A DNA stretch of 51,274 nt from Fenollaria massiliensis (GCF_000312505.2 NZ_HG326229.1:1-51274), one strand, 5' to 3'. Positions 8,684 through 18,932 are shown, counted from the stretch's first letter. The notes: a model not told the origin generated them from the sequence alone. Numbers and translations: made by a program.

Positions 8684-10591
8684 TTATATATCTAAGTTAG
8701 ACGCGTATTTTGCGTTCTTTTCAATAAATTCTCTTCTCGGTTCTACCTTGTCACCCATTAGCATGGAGAATATCTCGTCGGCATTAACAGCGTCATCAAC
8801 ATTAACTCTTAATAAAATTCTGTGTTCTGGGTCCATGGTAGTCTCCCAAAGCTGTTCAGGGTTCATCTCACCAAGACCTTTGTAACGCTGAATAGTGTAG
8901 TTGTCTCTGCCTATCTCTTTTAATAGCGCTTCAAGCTCGTCATCGTCATATACGTAGTACTCTTTTCTGTTTTTGCTAACCATATATAGTGGTGGCTGAG
9001 CGATGTAGATGTGTCCATCGTCAACAAGCTCTCTCATGTGTCTAAAGAAGAATGTTAGTAAAAGTGTTCTGATGTGAGCGCCGTCGACGTCGGCATCGGT
9101 CATGATGATGATCTTGCCATATCTAAGCTTTTCTATGTTAAATTCTGTGTCAATACCTGTACCAAAGGCAGTTATCATCGCCTTTATCTCTTCATAAGCA
9201 AGTATCCTATCTAGTCTTGCCTTTTCTACGTTAAGAATTTTACCTCTTAAAGGAAGTATTGCTTGGAATTTTCTGTCTCTGCCTTGCTTAGCTGATCCGC
9301 CGGCTGAGTCCCCTTCGACTATGAATATCTCAGTCTCATGGTTGTCATTTGATTGGCAATCCGCCAATTTGCCCGGTAGAGTCGTGTTATCCAAGACACT
9401 TCTTTTACCTCTGGATAGGTCACGCGCCTTTCTAGCCGCTTCACGAGCCCTTTGCGCAGATATTGCCTTTTCTATAATCTTCTTTCCTTCTTGCGGATGA
9501 AGCTCGAAATAGTCAATAAGTTCTTGATAACATGTAGTATTTACAATACCTTGAACCTCGCTATTACCAAGCTTTGACTTAGTTTGTCCCTCAAATTGTG
9601 GCTCTTTAAGCTTAACCGAGACAATGGCTGTTAAACCCTCTCTCGCGTCATCGCCAGAAAGATTATCTTCTTTTTCCTTGATAATGTTGGCTTTTCTACC
9701 ATAATCATTAAGCGCTCTTGTTAAAGCGTTTCTAAAACCTGTCAAATGGTAGCCGCCTTCTGTTGTGTGTATGTTATTTGCGAAGGTTAAAACGTTTTCC
9801 GAATAACCATCAGTATATTGCATTGCAATTTCTAGCTCGCAGTCCTCCATGGACTTATCGAAATAGATGATATCATCGCTGATGGCGTTTTTGCTGCGGT
9901 TGATGTACTCAACAAAGCTCTTGATACCGCCTTCGTAGTGAAATACTTCCTCTTGTGGCTCTTCTTCTCTCTCGTCTATTAAAGTAATTCTAACGCCTTT
10001 ATTAAGGAAGGCAACTTCTCTAAACTTAGTTACTAGAACTTCTTTAGAAAATTCAGTTGTGTCAAAAATTTCAGAATCCGGCATGAATTGTATTGTTGTA
10101 CCTGATTCTTTTGTGTCGCCAACTACTTGTATGTCGCCTTGTGCCTTACCTCTAGCAAAGTGTTGTTCATATATGTGGCCAGAGCGCTTTACAGTCGCTA
10201 TCAGCCATTCGCTAAGAGCGTTAACGCATGAAACACCAACACCGTGAAGACCGCCTGATACCTTGTATGCGTCGTTGTTAAATTTACCGCCCGCATGCAA
10301 AACAGTCAGTACTGTCTCCAAAGTCGATTTGCCAGTCTTTGGATGGACTTCAACTGGTATACCCGAGCCGTTGTCCTCTATAGATATGCTTCCGTCCTTG
10401 TATATAACTACCTTGACAGTATCTGCTCTACCAGCCAAAACTTCGTCGATGGAGTTATCCATAACCTCCATGACGCAGTGGTGAAGTCCCTTTGTGCCAG
10501 TTGAACCGATATACATACCCGGTCTTTTTCTAACGGGTTCAAGTCCTTCAAGGACCTGAATACTACCCGCATTATAATTCTTATCTTCCAT
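8684..10591 (-). CDS. gyrB: DNA gyrase subunit B
   Basis: ATPase subunit of gyrase, 635 residues. The N-terminal GHKL domain shows [13 protein letters not shown] and EDNGSGIPV. The Toprim domain shows [15 protein letters not shown], the [13 protein letters not shown] segment and the metal-binding DADVDGAHI. The C-terminal end RREFIEKNA is typical. Its start codon lies inside the end of recF (11-base overlap), indicating translational coupling in the recF-gyrB-gyrA series. Confidence 0.97.
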   Translation of the reverse strand: MEDKNYNAGSIQVLEGLEPVRKRPGMYIGSTGTKGLHHCVMEVMDNSIDEVLAGRADTVKVVIYKDGSISIEDNGSGIPVEVHPKTGKSTLETVLTVLHAGGKFNNDAYKVSGGLHGVGVSCVNALSEWLIATVKRSGHIYEQHFARGKAQGDIQVVGDTKESGTTIQFMPDSEIFDTTEFSKEVLVTKFREVAFLNKGVRITLIDEREEEPQEEVFHYEGGIKSFVEYINRSKNAISDDIIYFDKSMEDCELEIAMQYTDGYSENVLTFANNIHTTEGGYHLTGFRNALTRALNDYGRKANIIKEKEDNLSGDDAREGLTAIVSVKLKEPQFEGQTKSKLGNSEVQGIVNTTCYQELIDYFELHPQEGKKIIEKAISAQRAREAARKARDLSRGKRSVLDNTTLPGKLADCQSNDNHETEIFIVEGDSAGGSAKQGRDRKFQAILPLRGKILNVEKARLDRILAYEEIKAMITAFGTGIDTEFNIEKLRYGKIIIMTDADVDGAHIRTLLLTFFFRHMRELVDDGHIYIAQPPLYMVSKNRKEYYVYDDDELEALLKEIGRDNYTIQRYKGLGEMNPEQLWETTMDPEHRILLRVNVDDAVNADEIFSMLMGDKVEPRREFIEKNAKYASNLDI

Positions 10592-11681
10592 TTCTTCCTC
10601 CGTAAATCATTTCATTCGTTTCTAATTTTATAATTAAATAATCGTCGTCAATTAAATCTTTTATGTCATCCATGTCTTGAAGTGTGAATATTACTTGCAT
10701 ATCACCCACAGCATCAAGCAGATATTTCTTTCTTTTTTTGTCAAGCTCAGAAAAAACATCGTCCAAAAGAAGCGTTACATCCTTGTTAAAGCTTCTAATC
10801 ATCTTAAGTTCAGCGATCTTCATAGATAGCATCGCAGTCCTTAGCTGACCTTGAGAGGCAAATTTTCTCGCCTCATTTTCATTTATACTTATGGCATAGT
10901 CGTCCCTGTGAGGGCCCAAGGCAGTCGATTTTCTATCGATATCCTTGTCAATATTGGCATTAAATGCCTCTTCGTAAGCCTTTTTAATATCCTTTTCTAT
11001 GTCAATATTGCTCTTGTACTCGATATTTAGCTCATCTGTTCCGCTTAATTCCTTGTGTATATCCTTGCAAATGGTGTTGAAATTCTCAGTAAAAGTTTTT
11101 CTCTTTTCTACCAGAGCCGCACCAAGCGTGATAAGCTGCGTATCGTAGGACTTTAGTATAGCCTTTAAAGAATTTTTATCCTTGTACATTTTTAAAGCCT
11201 TATTTCTATTCATAAGGACTTTATTGTAGCTCAAGAGTTCATCGCGATACGATGGCGAAAGCCTCGTCAAGATGCTGTCGATGTACTTTCTGCGAAGTCC
11301 TGGAGCGCCTTTTAGTATATTTAAATCAAAAGGCTCAAAAAGAACCGCTTCAAACCTTTGATTGTACTCCTTTGCATTCTTGATCATCTTGTCATTTTGC
11401 TTAACGAGCTTGCCCTTGGGCTCAATAGTAATCTCGATTCTATTTAAAATATCATTTGCCAGATACTCAAAAGATGCATAGCTCGACGCATTTCCAAACT
11501 TTATAAGCTCCGCATTTCGCTCAGTTCTGAAACTCTTCAAAAAGCTGAGCATGTATATCGCCTCAATCACATTCGATTTGCCCTTTGCATTGTTAGCCAA
11601 AATTATGTTCTTTTTAGGATGAAACTTTAAGTACAATTTCGAGAAACTTCTGTAATTTACAAGCTTTAAACTCTTTAACAT
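10581..11681 (-). CDS. recF: DNA replication and repair protein RecF
   Basis: SMC-like ATPase that helps load RecA at gaps and stalled forks. It has 366 residues. A Walker A region, [15 protein letters not shown], lies near residues 29-43; many RecF proteins have GxNGxGKT, so the first glycine is replaced here. The ABC-type signature [10 protein letters not shown] is near residue 271, and the Walker B region [11 protein letters not shown] is near residue 300. It overlaps the S4 protein gene by seven bases and gyrB by eleven. Confidence 0.95.
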   Translation of the reverse strand: MLKSLKLVNYRSFSKLYLKFHPKKNIILANNAKGKSNVIEAIYMLSFLKSFRTERNAELIKFGNASSYASFEYLANDILNRIEITIEPKGKLVKQNDKMIKNAKEYNQRFEAVLFEPFDLNILKGAPGLRRKYIDSILTRLSPSYRDELLSYNKVLMNRNKALKMYKDKNSLKAILKSYDTQLITLGAALVEKRKTFTENFNTICKDIHKELSGTDELNIEYKSNIDIEKDIKKAYEEAFNANIDKDIDRKSTALGPHRDDYAISINENEARKFASQGQLRTAMLSMKIAELKMIRSFNKDVTLLLDDVFSELDKKRKKYLLDAVGDMQVIFTLQDMDDIKDLIDDDYLIIKLETNEMIYGGRNGR

Positions 11682-11887
11682 ATCTCGATACTTTCGTCAA
11701 ATACTGTGACCACGTCACCTACTCTGATCTTTTTTCCTCTGCGCGTTTCGACCTCGCCATTGACCTTAACCAAGCCATCTTGGATAATATTTTTCGCCAT
11801 GGCGCCGCTATCAACAATTGCGCAAACCTTCAAAACATTTTGCAACTGAATATATTCATCTTCTAGCTTAAACTTCATAATTCTCAC
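11675..11887 (-). CDS. yaaA: S4-domain RNA-binding protein (YaaA/RlbA type)
   Basis: Small 70-residue protein found between dnaN and recF in many Firmicutes. It consists of a single S4 RNA-binding fold, seen in the segment GAMAKNIIQDGLVKVNGEVE and the basic RRGKKI turn. A role in ribosome assembly has been proposed for the family. It starts 30 bases after dnaN and overlaps recF. Confidence 0.9.
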   Translation of the reverse strand: MRIMKFKLEDEYIQLQNVLKVCAIVDSGAMAKNIIQDGLVKVNGEVETRRGKKIRVGDVVTVFDESIEIC

Positions 11888-11917
11888 CTATTCTCATCTA
11901 TAATTATAAATACTAAA

Positions 11918-13012
11918 TTATGCTTGCATTTTTACAGGTAAAACAAGGTAGCGATACTCCTCGCCCTCGTAAATCTTCATAGGCCTGATGCTTTCAGATA
12001 GCTTAAGTGTAAGCTTATCCGCGCTCATCGCCTTTAGACCTTCAAGCACATAGCGGCCGTTAAAGCCAATCTTGATATCGTCACCAGTTTTTTCCACCAT
12101 GATGTCGTCAGTCGCGCTGCCGATTTCGTTCGATGCAGCGATGTTTAAATTATTGTCCTTAAAATCCATGACAATAAGACTGATTCTGTCCTCAAAACCG
12201 ATTAAAGAAACTCTTTCGATGGCATTGATAAGATCCATCCTATTTATCTCAACAGTAGTGTAATCCTCACTTGCAAATACTTCTTCGTAGTTGAAAAAGT
12301 CGCCTTCAATAAGCCTTGTATATAGTAGTGCTCTGTCTATTTTAAAGACAGCCTTGTCTCTTGCGTAAGTTATTTCCACGATATCGTCAGTATCGTCAAG
12401 CATCTTTTGAATTTCAGCTAAAGTTCTGTAAGGAACGATAAATGAGCTATTCTCCTTGACATCTACATTAAATTTTAAGGAGCTAATCCTGTAACCATCG
12501 AGACTTGCCGCGCTCAATACGCCATCTTCAAATTTAAAATAAACACCGCAAAGCGTTGGTCTCGCTTGGTCTTGACTAGTTGAGAATAATGTTTTCTTGA
12601 TAATTTTATTTAGCTCTTTCATAGTTAATTTCACAGACTTGTCCAAACTGTAGTGCGTGTCAATCTCTGGATAATCGTCGTGAGGCATGCTCTTTAGCTC
12701 GAATTTCGAGAATTTGGCCTTGATCTCAACGTCGTCACCGTTCGATGTAAAGCTGATATCGCCAGATGGCACCTTTCTAACAATGTCAGAAAGAAGCTTG
12801 TTAGAAAAGCAGCAAGTACCGTCTTCGACTACTGTGCATGGACACTCACTTATGATAGTTAATTCAGTGTCAGTCGAAACTAGTCTAATTCTTTCATTTG
12901 CTGCAGTAATTTTAATCGCTTCAAGAATTTCAAGAGGACTTCTTTGAGAGATAGCCCTTTGAGCGATTGTGATATGTTTTAAAAATTGGTCTTTGTCAAT
13001 AATAAACTTCAT
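11918..13012 (-). CDS. dnaN: DNA polymerase III beta subunit (sliding clamp)
   Basis: Ring-shaped processivity clamp of 364 residues, made of three similar domains. The start MKFIIDKDQFLKHI and the C-terminal YRYLVLPVKM end are typical. The ATG is preceded by GAGGTG. A 584-bp gap separates it from dnaA; this gap holds degenerate repeats and the AT-rich part of the origin. Confidence 0.96.
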   Translation of the reverse strand: MKFIIDKDQFLKHITIAQRAISQRSPLEILEAIKITAANERIRLVSTDTELTIISECPCTVVEDGTCCFSNKLLSDIVRKVPSGDISFTSNGDDVEIKAKFSKFELKSMPHDDYPEIDTHYSLDKSVKLTMKELNKIIKKTLFSTSQDQARPTLCGVYFKFEDGVLSAASLDGYRISSLKFNVDVKENSSFIVPYRTLAEIQKMLDDTDDIVEITYARDKAVFKIDRALLYTRLIEGDFFNYEEVFASEDYTTVEINRMDLINAIERVSLIGFEDRISLIVMDFKDNNLNIAASNEIGSATDDIMVEKTGDDIKIGFNGRYVLEGLKAMSADKLTLKLSESIRPMKIYEGEEYRYLVLPVKMQA

Positions 13013-13200
13013 CTAATCACCTCAATATTCACTTTCTTGTTCGTGCTTAGCACCAAGGTTCTCGTCCATTTGTGGACGAGGTTCTTCAAATGTGTTCTTT
13101 AACTCGTTTCAAATTTTTCGTCGTTGCGACATATTTTTATACGACTCACTCCAAAAAATTATCAACTTCGTTAAATTTACGCATTTTTCCTACGAAATTA
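13013..13200. repeat. Family C hairpin and degenerate family B arm between dnaN and dnaA
   Basis: CTCGTCCA and TGGACGAG form a hairpin at about 13054-13088 with AGGTTC-like flanks as in the other C copies. Downstream, 13100-13170 matches the family B core (GCGACATAT, ACTCCAAAAAATT) with many changes and one arm missing. Confidence 0.55.
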
Positions 13201-13239
13201 AATATTAATACTTATTTTGATACTATCAAATAATTCCGT

Positions 13240-13596
13240 AGTAGTTATATTTCTTTTTCCCTTCAATTAATATATACTAAATGATCAAAATTTTTCCACA
13301 TTAATATATTTTTTCCATTCTATATATATATTATATTTTGATTTATTAAAATTTTATTTTTTCTTCTTTATATATTAGAAAATTTATTCACTTAAATTTT
13401 ATTTATAAAAGCTTTTTATTCAATAAACATTTTTTCTTAGAGCTATTTTTTACAAAACCCATTTTTCTATAACAATAATATTAATAAAGAGTAATAGTAG
13501 TAGGTCCTGTATAATTGTGGATAAGTTAATCAAATTTGCATTTATCATCAATATTTATCCACAGGTCTTCTGAATAAAATGTTCATATAAAAGGAC
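13240..13596. other. oriC: Replication origin, dnaA-dnaN side: AT-rich DNA and DnaA boxes
   Basis: A nearly GC-free stretch (about 13240-13500) is a likely DNA-unwinding element. Exact DnaA boxes lie at 13516-13524 (TGTGGATAA), 13555-13563 (TTATCCACA) and 13597-13605 (TTATCCACA), the last covering the dnaA stop codon. Together with the boxes upstream of dnaA they make a bipartite origin like that of Bacillus. Functional origin status is inferred. Confidence 0.85.
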
Positions 13597-14928
13597 TTAT
13601 CCACAGATGATTTTTTCCAAAGCCTCAACTGCGTCCCTCATACCCTGCTTAGTTTTCTTTTCCTTCAATATTTTTTCATAAGCATATATCACAGTAGAGT
13701 GATCGCGTCCGCCAAAAGCTTCCCCAATCTTTGGATAAGATAAATCAGTATTTACACGTGCAAAATACATCGCTATCTGCCTTGGAATTGCTATATCAGA
13801 GTTCTTTCTCTTAGAATTTATATCATCAACAGTGATGTTAAAATATTTAGCAACCGCATCCTTAATCGAGTCGATGGTGATCTCTTTTTCTTCACTTTGA
13901 CTCATAAAATCAAGAGCGTCCTTCGCCAAATCTACACTGATATCAAGCTTTCTGCCGTCCTCCTGTTCAGAAGCAGCCTTAACAGCAAGAAGAGCGCCCT
14001 CAAGCTGACGAATGTTCTGTTTAGCACGTTTTGCAATATATTCAAGCACATCATCAGAGACATTTAAGTGTTCCTCATCCGCCTTCGCCCTCAAAATCGC
14101 GATACGCGTCTCAAGAGGCGGCTGCTTAACCTCAATAGTCAAACCACTCTCAAATCGGCTGATAATCCTATCTTGAATATTTTTAATATCACTAGGAGAC
14201 CTATCCGATGCGATAATTATCTGCTTATTCATAGTGTATAGCGCGTTAAAAGTGTGGAAAAACTCCTCTTGCGTTTGATCCTTGTACGACAAAAACTGAA
14301 TATCGTCAATAATCAAGCAGTCCAAAGAGCGATACTTTTCCTTAAATTCGCGCATAGTTTTGTTCTGTAAAGAGGCAATAAGCTCATTCGTGAAGTCTTC
14401 ACTCGTAATATATAAAAGCCTAAAATCCTTATGATCCTTTAGCATCTTATTGCCTATTGCATTGATAAGATGAGTCTTTCCTAGACCAGTTTTACCAAAA
14501 AGGAAAAAAGGATTGTATAAAAGACCAGGATTTTCCGCTATTCTCTTAGAATTTTCAAAAACATAAAGGTTCGCATCGCCTGGAATAAACCTGTTAAACG
14601 TGAAATATGGATTCAAATTCGGAATTATATCCCCAGTTTTTTGCGATGTTTCCTCAACACTTTGCTTATAATCGTATCCTTGAGAAGGCTCAAAAACCTT
14701 GACATCACTCACACCTACATTCATCGATACAAGCCTGCGTTTAATAATGTCCTTGTAATTGAACTCAACTATACTCTTTATGAAAATATTTGGAGCCAAA
14801 AGTACCAAAACACCATCTTCAAGAGCAAGCGGTTCCAAAACACTAATCCACAGATCTATGTTATTTAGAGCAATGTCCTCCTTAAGCGCCTCCAAGCACG
14901 TTGCAAATAGAGACTTTGCGTTGTTCAT
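13597..14928 (-). CDS. dnaA: Chromosomal replication initiator DnaA
   Basis: AAA+ initiator that binds DnaA boxes and opens the origin; 443 residues. Walker A GKTGLGKTHLINAIG, Walker B LIIDDIQFL, and the domain IV DNA-binding signature GGRDHSTVIYAYEKI are all present. The ATG at 14928 is chosen because it is preceded by GGAGGT at about eight bases and gives the usual N-terminus beginning MNNAKSLFATCL. The frame stays open further upstream only through the DnaA-box region, which does not look like protein. The upstream boxes probably give autoregulation. Confidence 0.96.
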   Translation of the reverse strand: MNNAKSLFATCLEALKEDIALNNIDLWISVLEPLALEDGVLVLLAPNIFIKSIVEFNYKDIIKRRLVSMNVGVSDVKVFEPSQGYDYKQSVEETSQKTGDIIPNLNPYFTFNRFIPGDANLYVFENSKRIAENPGLLYNPFFLFGKTGLGKTHLINAIGNKMLKDHKDFRLLYITSEDFTNELIASLQNKTMREFKEKYRSLDCLIIDDIQFLSYKDQTQEEFFHTFNALYTMNKQIIIASDRSPSDIKNIQDRIISRFESGLTIEVKQPPLETRIAILRAKADEEHLNVSDDVLEYIAKRAKQNIRQLEGALLAVKAASEQEDGRKLDISVDLAKDALDFMSQSEEKEITIDSIKDAVAKYFNITVDDINSKRKNSDIAIPRQIAMYFARVNTDLSYPKIGEAFGGRDHSTVIYAYEKILKEKKTKQGMRDAVEALEKIICG

Positions 14929-15182
14929 ATTTCTTACCTCCGTCCAATGTGGATAATTTATCCACAGGAATCTGTCTGTATATGTATTTTTACTAAAAAC
15001 CCATTGTGCATAAAAAAATATATGTTTTCTGTGGATAAGTTTTATTTTTATACACATTTCCACAGGATATCCACAGATTATTAACAAGATACATGATAAT
15101 ATCTTCGCTATTTTCTATGTCTTTTATATTATATCAACAAATAAAAAAATTATCAACATTTATTTTTTTTAATTGTGAATAA
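14929..15182. other. oriC: Replication origin, upstream DnaA-box cluster
   Basis: Exact boxes are at 14948-14956 (TGTGGATAA), 14958-14966 (TTATCCACA) and 15030-15038 (TGTGGATAA). Near matches are at 15048-15056, about 15068-15076, 15150-15158 and 15174-15182. The first two face each other one base apart, directly before the dnaA ribosome binding site, so DnaA binding there could repress its own gene. Confidence 0.85.
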
Positions 15183-15610
15183 GTTGTGAATGGATTTGCC
15201 ACGATAATGGTTTTGCGCTTCTACTCATTTCTCAAAAGTCGTTTTGCACGTAGATCGATTTTTATAGTTCTGTTTTACACTTAGATTGATATTTCTATTA
15301 ATCATTTGACGCGTGTTTGTTAAAATAGATTCATTTTATAATAATTTTTTCTTAGCACTAGCAAAATCATTTTCAAAAGCAAAATTTCTATCTCAAGTAA
15401 AATTACTTACAAAAGCTCCTTGGAAGATACTCCAAAATGCTTATGAATTTTTATTTTGTCATATCTTTCAAGGCTAATAATAAAATAATACCTCTTAGGA
15501 TGAAAAAAAATAATTGTAGTAAAATAAATATTTAGATCAACATAAGAAAAGTGATTTATTATAAATGGTTTTTATTTTAGATCAATATTTTGTATTCACT
15601 ATCTATTAAA

Positions 15611-15901
15611 AGAAAAGTGTAATTGACGAAGTGACGCATCTGAGCAAATTGCAATTAGTGAGAAAAGTGATTTTCACGAGCGCAGCCTTCGGAATAAATT
15701 GCATTAATTTCTTAACGAAGATGTCTGCCCGCGAATCCATCTAGCTGAGCGAAGCGAACGGATATGGATTCGCAAGACATCGAGTTTAGAAATTAACAAT
15801 TTATGTAGACGTAGCAAGCGAAGGAAAACACTTTTCGATGTGCAATACACTTTTCGAGAATTAATCGCAAAACTAAATCACTTTTCTATATAAGAAGAAA
15901 A
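15611..15901. repeat. Family A element, copy 2 (uninterrupted)
   Basis: The cleanest A copy. Three nested perfect stems: TTAATTTCT (15704-15712) with AGAAATTAA (15788-15796); GATGTCT (15720-15726) with AGACATC (15775-15781); GCGAATCCAT (15731-15740) with ATGGATTCGC (15764-15773). They enclose the conserved apex CTAGCTGAGCGAAGCG. The outer ends read AGAAAAGTG and CACTTTTCT. The remaining bases from 15183 to 16011 hold no gene. Confidence 0.8.
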
Positions 15902-16011
15902 CCATTAGCAATTTGCCAGACATTGTCTGGCATTTTTAATTTAAGTAAAATTAAATAAAAAGACCTACCCCACTATTATCCCCGCTAAACTATAATCCAC
16001 GATAAAATTTC

Positions 16012-16040
16012 TTGAACAATTGTCGGGTTTGTGGTATAAT
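16012..16040 (+). promoter_or_regulatory. Promoter of the DUF4143-type ATPase gene
   Basis: TTGAAC (16012-16017), a 17-bp spacer, then TATAAT (16035-16040) in the extended form TGGTATAAT. The first copy of the 33-bp-spaced repeat fills the spacer. Confidence 0.7.
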
Positions 16041-16130
16041 TAAGAAAAACAATTGTCGGGTTTGCAGAAAAAGTGCGAAAAAGAATTGTCGGGTTTGTGG
16101 TAAAAACGCCAAAAAGAATTGTCGGGTTTG
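16018..16130 (+). repeat. Four 14-bp repeats at exact 33-bp spacing in a leader
   Basis: AATTGTCGGGTTTG occurs at 16018-16031, 16051-16064, 16084-16097 and 16117-16130, with start-to-start distances of 33, 33 and 33. The intervening 19 bases differ. The last unit runs into the GAGGTG ribosome binding site of the next gene. The frame in register with the gene contains a stop, so these are not codons. Confidence 0.9.
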
Positions 16131-16140
16131 AGGTGAAACT

Positions 16141-17478
16141 ATGTTTAAAAGAAAAATTTATGCTAAGATGCTTGAGTGGAAAATAAGGTCCAAAGGCAGC
16201 ACTGCTCTACTTATTGAGGGTGCAAGACGTATCGGTAAATCAACTATAGTAGAAGAATTTGCAAAGAATGAATATGAAAGCTATATTCTTATAGATTTTT
16301 CACGAGCTGGTAAAGACTTGAAAAGTTTATTTGATGACTTAAGTAGTACTGATTATCTATTCATGCAGCTGCAACTATTGTTCAATACTAAGCTTTTTGA
16401 GAGAAATTCTTTGATTATATTTGACGAAGTGCAATTTTGTCCAAAGGCTAGGCAAGCTATAAAACTCTTGGTTGAAGACGGTAAATACGACTACATCGAG
16501 ACGGGCTCGCTTATATCAATCAGAAAGAATGTTGAGAATATTTTAATACCGAGCGAGGAAGAAAAATTAAGCATGTATCCTATGGACTTTGAAGAATTTC
16601 TTTGGGCTACAGGCGATACAGCTAGTAATGACATTTTAAGAGAGTGCTTTTTGAATGGAACTAGTCTAGGTGAAGCTGCAAGCCGCAAGATGCTTTTAAA
16701 ATTTAGGCTTTATATGCTAGTTGGAGGTATGCCTCAAGCTGTTCTTAAGTATATTGAAAGCAATAATCTTGAAGAAGTTGATATGGTGAAGAGAAATATA
16801 ATCACCTTGTACCTAGACGATTTTTATAAACTTGACGGCAGGGGTTTTACATCTGATCTATACAAAAACATCCCTTCAGAATTATCAAGGCACACAAGCT
16901 CATATAAAATTTCATCTGTCTTAAAAAATGAAAGACCAAGCACGGTTCAAGACGAGATTAGAGAGCTTATCGAGTCAAAAACAGTACTCGCCTCATACAA
17001 TAGCACCGATCCAAGCGCATCGCTTGCCTTGACTAAAGACATAAACAAGTTCAAACTTTATCTTTCAGACACTGGCCTTTTTGTTACGCTAATGTTTATG
17101 GATAAGCCATTTACAAAGAATGAAATATATAAAAAATTGCTATCTAATAAATCAGAGGTTAATCTTGGCATGCTCTATGAAAATGCAGTTGCGACGTCGC
17201 TTAAGTCTCTAGGCTACGAGCTTTACTTCAATACTTGCTACGACGAAGATATTAAAAAGACTTATGAACTAGACTTTCTTATCTCAAGTGGCAATAAAAT
17301 CTACCCTATAGAAGTGAAGTCATCAGGCTACAAGGCGCATAAATCCTTGGATGTATTTATAGATAAATATAGGTCAAGGATAGGAAAAAGTTTTGTTATA
17401 TACACAAAAGATTATCTTAAAGAGGGAGATATAGAGTATTTGCCGGTGTATTATACTCAGTTTTTGGATGAAATATAA
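16141..17478 (+). CDS. AAA family ATPase with DUF4143 domain
   Basis: A 445-residue ATPase of the AAA_14/DUF4143 type, a common accessory protein of unknown role. Walker A GARRIGKSTIVEEFA lies near residues 27-41, Walker B LIIFDEVQFCPKARQAI near 92-108, and the C-terminal region carries YELDFLIS followed by IEVKSSGYKAHKSL, which resembles a PD-(D/E)xK nuclease core. The ATG follows GAGGTG, itself part of the last upstream repeat. Repeats lie on both sides, and no partner gene is near. Nuclease activity is inferred from the motif only. Confidence 0.85.
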   Translation: MFKRKIYAKMLEWKIRSKGSTALLIEGARRIGKSTIVEEFAKNEYESYILIDFSRAGKDLKSLFDDLSSTDYLFMQLQLLFNTKLFERNSLIIFDEVQFCPKARQAIKLLVEDGKYDYIETGSLISIRKNVENILIPSEEEKLSMYPMDFEEFLWATGDTASNDILRECFLNGTSLGEAASRKMLLKFRLYMLVGGMPQAVLKYIESNNLEEVDMVKRNIITLYLDDFYKLDGRGFTSDLYKNIPSELSRHTSSYKISSVLKNERPSTVQDEIRELIESKTVLASYNSTDPSASLALTKDINKFKLYLSDTGLFVTLMFMDKPFTKNEIYKKLLSNKSEVNLGMLYENAVATSLKSLGYELYFNTCYDEDIKKTYELDFLISSGNKIYPIEVKSSGYKAHKSLDVFIDKYRSRIGKSFVIYTKDYLKEGDIEYLPVYYTQFLDEI

Positions 17479-17507
17479 AATTTGCATTGAAAATTTCTTT
17501 TTATATA

Positions 17508-17820
17508 GAAAAGTGATTAAAATTGCAATTGCTAACGAAAAGCGTTAAGTCCATGCACCAAGAGAACGAGTGTTAGCGATGTTCGATTGGCTATGCATGC
17601 CTTATGCCAGAGTTTACAAAGAGACGGAGCATAGCGAACGTCGATTTGATTAAACTTACGGCTTTTCATAGCTCGCTACGTCTACGAAAACTGATAATTT
17701 CTAAGCTTACTCACCTGTGGTCTCATATTCGTTTCACTAGATGAGCCCACGGGCGGTTCGTTTCGCTAAGAAATTAGGGCAGTTTTCTCCGAAGGCTTCG
17801 CTCTGTAAAAGCACTTTTCT
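17508..17820. repeat. Family A element, copy 3, with extra sequence
   Basis: Bounded by GAAAAGTG (17508) and CACTTTTCT (17812-17820). The right part (17665-17820) is a family A copy in the opposite orientation; its inner stem, CTGTGGTCTCAT (17715-17726) with ATGAGCCCACGG (17741-17752), differs in sequence from copy 2 but still pairs. The left part is unrelated to the other A copies. From 17821 to 18010 there is only AT-rich DNA. Confidence 0.7.
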
Positions 17821-18060
17821 TTTATTTAATTGTGAAAAGAAAATTTTGATCTTAAATGTACATAGAAAATAAAAATCACTTTTCTAAATTTGCTCGATGT
17901 AAAAATTTTAAGTGTAATCAATATTTTGATCATACTAAGCGGAAAATTTTATAAAGTTACTCGATCAACTAAAAGCGCCCTACCATAATCCCCTTTAAAA
18001 TCATCTTGCACCACGTCCCATACTGTGTTATAATAAAGTTATAATCAAGGGAGGTTTATC

Positions 18061-18276
18061 ATGAACAAGAAAATTACTTTTTTTGAGTACACCATACTCA
18101 AGCTGATCGTTGCGGGACTATTCTTGCTATTGTATTTTAATCCGGGTGTTTTTTGCCTTGAAGAAAATGTCATGCCTGATGCTGTTATTTACTGCAAGGC
18201 TGCGTCTTTAATATTTTCAATTCTAACTATTTCTCAAATTTTCGACGCAATTTATAAAGCATCATTAAAGAATTAG
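18061..18276 (+). CDS. Small membrane protein of unknown function
   Basis: 71 residues with two hydrophobic stretches (about 12-27 and 41-62) likely to span the membrane. I recognise no family. A TATAAT (near 18035) and a GGGAGG ribosome binding site precede it, and a good terminator follows, so it appears to be a genuine single-gene unit between the ATPase and rpmH. Confidence 0.6.
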   Translation: MNKKITFFEYTILKLIVAGLFLLLYFNPGVFCLEENVMPDAVIYCKAASLIFSILTISQIFDAIYKASLKN

Positions 18277-18282
18277 TTTACA

Positions 18283-18313
18283 TAGAAGTCTTTTTTAAGG
18301 CTTCTTTTTTTTA
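18283..18313 (+). terminator. Intrinsic terminator after the small membrane protein gene
   Basis: AGAAGTC pairs with GGCTTCT around a TTTTTTAA-type loop, followed by eight or more T. Confidence 0.8.
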
Positions 18314-18373
18314 TAAAATGGCTCTGCCATACGCATAATTTATCTATTATATTAATATTTTCAAAATTTTCTC

Positions 18374-18402
18374 TTGACAAAGCGCATCTAATTAATTATA
18401 AT
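18374..18402 (+). promoter_or_regulatory. Promoter of rpmH-rnpA
   Basis: TTGACA (18374-18379), a 17-bp spacer and TATAAT (18397-18402): a full consensus promoter for a ribosomal protein gene. Confidence 0.85.
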
Positions 18403-18440
18403 TACTATAGGAGTTTATGTACTATAGGAGGTGTATATAA

Positions 18441-18575
18441 ATGAAGAGAACTTATCAACCTAAGAAAAGACAAAGAAAAGTTGAACATGGTTTTAGAAAA
18501 AGAATGGCAACTAAGTCTGGTAGAAATGTCTTAAGAAGAAGAAGATTAAAAGGAAGAAAGAAATTATCTGCATAA
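18441..18575 (+). CDS. rpmH: 50S ribosomal protein L34
   Basis: 44 residues, highly basic: [18 protein letters not shown] at the start and the [19 protein letters not shown] end are diagnostic of L34. The start is preceded by AGGAGGTG. Only six bases separate it from rnpA, as in other bacteria. Confidence 0.97.
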   Translation: MKRTYQPKKRQRKVEHGFRKRMATKSGRNVLRRRRLKGRKKLSA

Positions 18576-18581
18576 TTAGCT

Positions 18582-18932
18582 ATGCAAAGATATTTGAGTT
18601 TAAGAAAGAAAGTAGATATTAACAGGGTTTTCTTGTCTAAAAAGAAGGCCTTTAACGAGTCGTTTACAATATATTACCGCAATAACAATCTAGATCACCC
18701 TAGGTTTTGTTTTGCTATAAGTAAAAAGTACGGCAAGGCGAATAAGAGGAATTTATTAAAAAGAAGGCTAAAGGCGATTATCGAAGCTAATCAAAATGAT
18801 TTTGAAAAGTCTTATGACATCGTTATTTCGGTTAAACCCTCTGTTTGTGACTACGATTTCTACAAGATTAGAAAAAGATTTCTTTCTTTGTTAAGAAAAA
18901 TAAATGTTTTAAAGGATAAAGCTTATGAGTAG
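18582..18932 (+). CDS. rnpA: Ribonuclease P protein component
   Basis: Basic 116-residue protein subunit of RNase P, needed for 5' maturation of tRNA. The family core appears as [23 protein letters not shown] (residues 45-67). It ends inside yidD (8-base overlap). The partner RNA gene is not in this window. Confidence 0.94.
   Translation: MQRYLSLRKKVDINRVFLSKKKAFNESFTIYYRNNNLDHPRFCFAISKKYGKANKRNLLKRRLKAIIEANQNDFEKSYDIVISVKPSVCDYDFYKIRKRFLSLLRKINVLKDKAYE

Noticed and set aside
13597-15087. A longer dnaA starting near 15087
   Set aside because: The extra 53 codons run through DnaA boxes and lack a ribosome binding site. The ATG at 14928 has GGAGGT and gives the normal N-terminus.
16012-16141. 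CRISPR array
   Set aside because: The 33-bp period is constant, but the repeat core is only 14 bp, spacers would be 19 bp, there are no cas genes, and the last unit includes a ribosome binding site.
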